9,141 bases of DNA from Bacteroidota bacterium (GTDB lineage Bacteria > Bacteroidota > Rhodothermia > Rhodothermales > Bin80). A program made the position numbers and the translations under genes. Numbering within the stretch: the stretch's first letter is position 1; every line of letters begins with the position of its first letter. Location of the stretch: assembly GCA_026702635.1 (NCBI GenBank), contig JAPPBZ010000277.1:1-9141 (forward strand), written 5' to 3'. Positions 6,461-9,141 of this stretch are shown one piece after another. The notes beneath the pieces were generated by a model. It was not told where the DNA came from. It did no database searches and worked only from the letters and a program-made list of their open reading frames with translations.

Positions 6461-8605
6461 TTGTGGCGCTGGATTCCCCCTATTACGTTTGTCCTGTTTC
6501 TCTGCGGCACGACCATATTCGCCTATATGGGAGGTGTCGGCGAGACGGCTCCGGTGAGTACGACAATCCTTCATCAGGCGGCATTGGCAGTCTGTTTTCT
6601 TTGTTTGTGGATCACCATTGCGCGTACGACTCAGAATTCGCACCTGCCACCTGTTCAAATATTCTGGCGGACAATTTTGACGATTCTGGCTGCACTTGTC
6701 TTGGTCGTGCTGATCCTTCACATTCCAGGGCTCTTTATCGAATCCCAAACCCCTGCCGCCCCAATCGTCCACGTAAAGAGCGCCCTTCTGAGCACGATCC
6801 TCGCAGGACTGGGCTTCATTTTGGTTCAGCGATTCGGACAATTGGTTCGATTCCGTCGTACCCGGCGAAGTGAACGAAACTGGTTCCTGATGATGCTTTT
6901 CGTCAGCCTCACTTTCGTGACTTGGGCCCCACTCCATCATGATGATCTTGAATCCTCTCCTCTCGTTCTCACTCTGGCTGGCTTCGCCGTCCTGGCGGCC
7001 ATAGGGTCCGTCGTATTCATATTTCTGAATACAATCCGTCTTGCGTGGATTCTCCGTTTGCCCGTAAAGCAAAAGATGGGCACACTCGGTTTGGGAGTTG
7101 TCGTGATCTGTTTGACTTCTGCCACTTTGCTCCTTCTGGTTCCCCCATTTACCTTCGGCCCAATCACTGAACAGTCCTATCCTATTTACTTCCTGGATTT
7201 TTTCAGTCGCCCGCTCACGTTGGTCACTGTTCTGTTTATCACCTTTGGGTTTGTTTACGCACTGACCTCCGTGCTGTCCATGATTTTCCATTTACCCACC
7301 ATTGGAGACTATCAGCGAAGCGTGGACGAAATGGCAGCCATGCAGGCGTTAACGGTTCTGGTACGTGAAATGGCAGATCCTGAAAAACTCTACCACTGGG
7401 TCGTTTCAACACCCGTTGATTCGGGGCGTGGAAAGGCGGCATGGCTGACCATACGGGAATTGGAGTCCGGGTCCCTGAAACCCCAAATTGTGGCCGCACA
7501 CAACATCGAAGCATCGCTTGCGGATGACGTATGTGACGTGGATGCTATCCACGGTGAGGCCGCAAGAACTCGCACCTTGGTTTCCATCCAAAACACCTCC
7601 TCTGATCGCAGAATTCAGAACGGAAAAACAAGTGGGATTATGAGCCTGTTGGCGATTCCGCTCACAACCCGTACCGAGGTGCTCGGAACCCTGTTTGTGT
7701 CTCGCGATGTTGCCCATGCGTTTGAGAATGAAGACATCGAATCCATCGGGGTCTTTGCATCACAGGCAACGCTTGTACTCGAAAATGCTCGCCTGTTGGA
7801 AGCACAATTTGAGCGTGAACGTCTTGCAAGTGAGCTTGCTATCGCACATGATGTGCAGCGACGCCTGCTACCCCAGACAATGCCCAGATTTTCTACAATG
7901 AGTCTGGCGGCCTCCAGCACCGCGGCCCAAGAGGTTGGTGGAGACTATTATGATCTCCTTGAATTGGGCGATGGAAAGTTGGCCTTTATCATCGCGGATG
8001 TCTCAGGGAAGGGTACTTCGGCGGCGTTCTACATGGCTGAAATGCAGGGAATCTTTCAAGCAGTGGCCCAGATTGCCCCAGATCCTCATGATTTTCTCCG
8101 TCATGTGAACAAGGCACTGGGGCGATCACTCGAAAAGAATGTTTTCGTAACCGCGATTTATGGAGTCCTCGACTGCAACTCTGGCGCGATTTCCATCGCG
8201 CGTGCAGGGCATCCCCCCGCAGCGTTTGTAGATGTGACCGGTCGTACAATGCTTTTGCGCTCCGGCGGATTAGGGATCGGGCTGGATCGTAGTGAATTGT
8301 TCGCACAAACGCTAGAGGTTAAGCAACATGTATTCAATCCCGGCGACCTGATTGCTCTGTACACTGATGGTGTGACCGAGAGCCGGAACCCTGAAGGGGA
8401 AGAGTTTGGATATGACCGCCTCCTACAAAGTATTCAGTCTGCCCGGTATGAGCGTGCACAGGGAGTACATGACGCTGTACTTCAAACTGTAGACCAGTTC
8501 CTGGGGGCAGAAAAGAAATATCTTGATGATCTCACCTTACTGATCATCAAATGGCATGGCCCTGAGCCTGCAACGCATGATGCCGAAGACGACCCCTTGC
8601 TTTAA
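6461..8605 (+). CDS. Multi-pass membrane PP2C (SpoIIE/RsbU-type) protein phosphatase with GAF domain
   Basis: Serine/threonine phosphatase expected to dephosphorylate the STAS protein encoded next. The 714 residues divide into three parts. About eight hydrophobic helices lie near 6-24, 35-53, 69-93, 107-124, 141-158, 168-190, 206-228 and 251-276, with short loops and no large external domain. A GAF-like domain covers about 295-447 ('LLAIPLTTRTEVLGTLFVSR'). The linker helix 'ELAIAHDVQRRLLP', typical of RsbU-type proteins, leads into the SpoIIE phosphatase domain. Metal-site aspartates are visible in 'GGDYYD' (D495), 'ADVSGKG' (D513), 'YTDGVTE' (D636) and 'DDLTLL' (D689/D690), so it should be active. 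The start is uncertain: TTG 6461 is used, but the frame is open back to 6347 with no ATG, and CTG 6449, with AAAGG 11 bases upstream, is an alternative. The first in-frame ATG would delete the first helix. The STAS gene follows after 36 bases. Confidence 0.93.
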   Translation: MWRWIPPITFVLFLCGTTIFAYMGGVGETAPVSTTILHQAALAVCFLCLWITIARTTQNSHLPPVQIFWRTILTILAALVLVVLILHIPGLFIESQTPAAPIVHVKSALLSTILAGLGFILVQRFGQLVRFRRTRRSERNWFLMMLFVSLTFVTWAPLHHDDLESSPLVLTLAGFAVLAAIGSVVFIFLNTIRLAWILRLPVKQKMGTLGLGVVVICLTSATLLLLVPPFTFGPITEQSYPIYFLDFFSRPLTLVTVLFITFGFVYALTSVLSMIFHLPTIGDYQRSVDEMAAMQALTVLVREMADPEKLYHWVVSTPVDSGRGKAAWLTIRELESGSLKPQIVAAHNIEASLADDVCDVDAIHGEAARTRTLVSIQNTSSDRRIQNGKTSGIMSLLAIPLTTRTEVLGTLFVSRDVAHAFENEDIESIGVFASQATLVLENARLLEAQFERERLASELAIAHDVQRRLLPQTMPRFSTMSLAASSTAAQEVGGDYYDLLELGDGKLAFIIADVSGKGTSAAFYMAEMQGIFQAVAQIAPDPHDFLRHVNKALGRSLEKNVFVTAIYGVLDCNSGAISIARAGHPPAAFVDVTGRTMLLRSGGLGIGLDRSELFAQTLEVKQHVFNPGDLIALYTDGVTESRNPEGEEFGYDRLLQSIQSARYERAQGVHDAVLQTVDQFLGAEKKYLDDLTLLIIKWHGPEPATHDAEDDPLL

Positions 8606-8641
8606 CTTAAGACCATTACCTACTATTGACCACAGTTGCCT

Positions 8642-9013
8642 ATGAGTAATTTTTCTGTTGCATTCCGGGATGCTGGTACTGCCACCATATTGGCCGTATG
8701 TGGGGAGCTGGATGCCCACACAGCCCCCGAACTGGAGTCTGCCATTAAAAAATGTCGAGATGAAGGAAAGTCGCATCTCATCGTAAATGGGAGTGAACTT
8801 GACTACATCTCCAGTGCGGGGCTCGGCGTATTTATGGCATTTATTGAAGAAATCCGCACCTTGGGCGGAGACATCAAAATATGCGCCCTGAAACCGAGAA
8901 TTTTCGATGTATTCGACCTTTTAGGATTCCCGAAGATCTACCATATTGTCGAAACAGAAGAAGAGGCCCTTTCCCTCTTTGAGCAAGGGATTCAACCGAT
9001 ACAGGGGGACTAA
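8642..9013 (+). CDS. STAS-domain anti-sigma-factor antagonist (RsbV/SpoIIAA-like)
   Basis: A single STAS domain of 123 residues, close to the usual family length. Unphosphorylated proteins of this type bind the partner kinase and free its target; the kinase inactivates them by phosphorylation and a PP2C phosphatase reactivates them. 'CGELDAHTAPELESAI' (20-35) is the conserved first part. 'LDYISSAGLGVFMAF' (53-67) contains the serine pair S57/S58 that aligns with the phosphorylated site of SpoIIAA/RsbV, so the switch residue is present. ATG 8642 is preferred; a TTG two codons upstream (8636) is possible, and neither has a clear Shine-Dalgarno. It lies 36 bases after the phosphatase and three bases before the kinase gene, and is surely in one operon with them. 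Its last codons supply the ribosome site of the next gene. Confidence 0.94.
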   Translation: MSNFSVAFRDAGTATILAVCGELDAHTAPELESAIKKCRDEGKSHLIVNGSELDYISSAGLGVFMAFIEEIRTLGGDIKICALKPRIFDVFDLLGFPKIYHIVETEEEALSLFEQGIQPIQGD

Positions 9014-9016
9014 ACC

Positions 9017-9141
9017 ATGGGCCGTGCGTCCATTACTCATACACTCGTTGTACCCAGTGAAACAAGGCAACTGGCGAAGGTGAGCAATTTCGTCGCGAAA
9101 CATGCACTCCAGGCAAACGAGGGTGAGACGCACAGTGAGGC
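9017..9141 (+). CDS. RsbW-like anti-sigma regulatory kinase, 5' end only
   Basis: The frame opens at ATG 9017, three bases after the STAS stop, with GGGGG (9004-9008) at 8-base spacing as its ribosome site, and stays open to the window edge (41 codons). The beginning, 'THTLVVPSETRQLAKVSNFV', resembles the N-terminal strand and first helix of RsbW/SpoIIAB-type HATPase_c_2 proteins, which commonly have L-x-[VI]-P-S-x-x-x-x-[LV]. The ATP-binding motifs lie beyond the window, so the family call relies on this short segment plus its position after an RsbU-like and an RsbV-like gene. Expected role: ATP-dependent kinase that phosphorylates the STAS partner and sequesters a target regulator. Confidence 0.75.
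   Translation, partial: MGRASITHTLVVPSETRQLAKVSNFVAKHALQANEGETHSE

Noticed and set aside
6428..7291. 287-codon minus-strand frame opposite the phosphatase N-terminus
   Set aside because: Its product is a Q/E/H/N-rich string with no fold-like pattern, the expected antisense of membrane-helix codons; the plus frame continues into intact GAF and PP2C domains.

Overview
The window looks like ordinary chromosomal DNA from a member of the Bacteroidota in the broad sense, most likely near the Rhodothermota/Balneolota group. Three observations support this. The Mrp/ApbC protein carries the 'ENMAWFTPADLPE...KYY.FG' region that I associate with that group, in place of the usual CxxC. Most starts lack a convincing Shine-Dalgarno sequence. 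Several minus-strand gaps contain boxes resembling the Bacteroidota TAnnTTTG -7 element. G+C is close to one half. I see no IS element, tRNA, rRNA, CRISPR array or phage gene, so the lineage is an inference from protein and promoter style only.

Two gene blocks diverge from a 188-bp gap at 6273-6460. Reading leftward on the minus strand: a membrane-anchored protein of unknown function built from internal repeats (6272-4929), a Ppx/GppA-family phosphatase (4839-3865), an ApbC/Mrp iron-sulfur ATPase (3689-2610), a NifU C-terminal-domain Fe-S protein (2589-2335), a Tsx-like outer-membrane channel (2289-1516), and an ammonium transporter that runs off the left edge (1232 to before 1). A coding-looking but unrecognised reading frame lies between the channel and the transporter (1503-1222).

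Reading rightward on the plus strand is a three-gene partner-switching module: a multi-pass membrane phosphatase with a GAF domain and a SpoIIE/RsbU-type PP2C domain (6461-8605), a STAS anti-sigma-factor antagonist (8642-9013), and the start of an RsbW-like kinase (9017 to beyond 9141). Together these would convert a membrane or small-ligand signal into dephosphorylation of the STAS protein, which then competes for the kinase and releases its target. The target, possibly a sigma factor, is not in view.

Most of the window is conventional. The parts most worth a second look are the repeat protein facing the signalling module, the 8-helix sensor domain of the phosphatase, the orphan frame between the channel and amt, and the recurring -7-like boxes.
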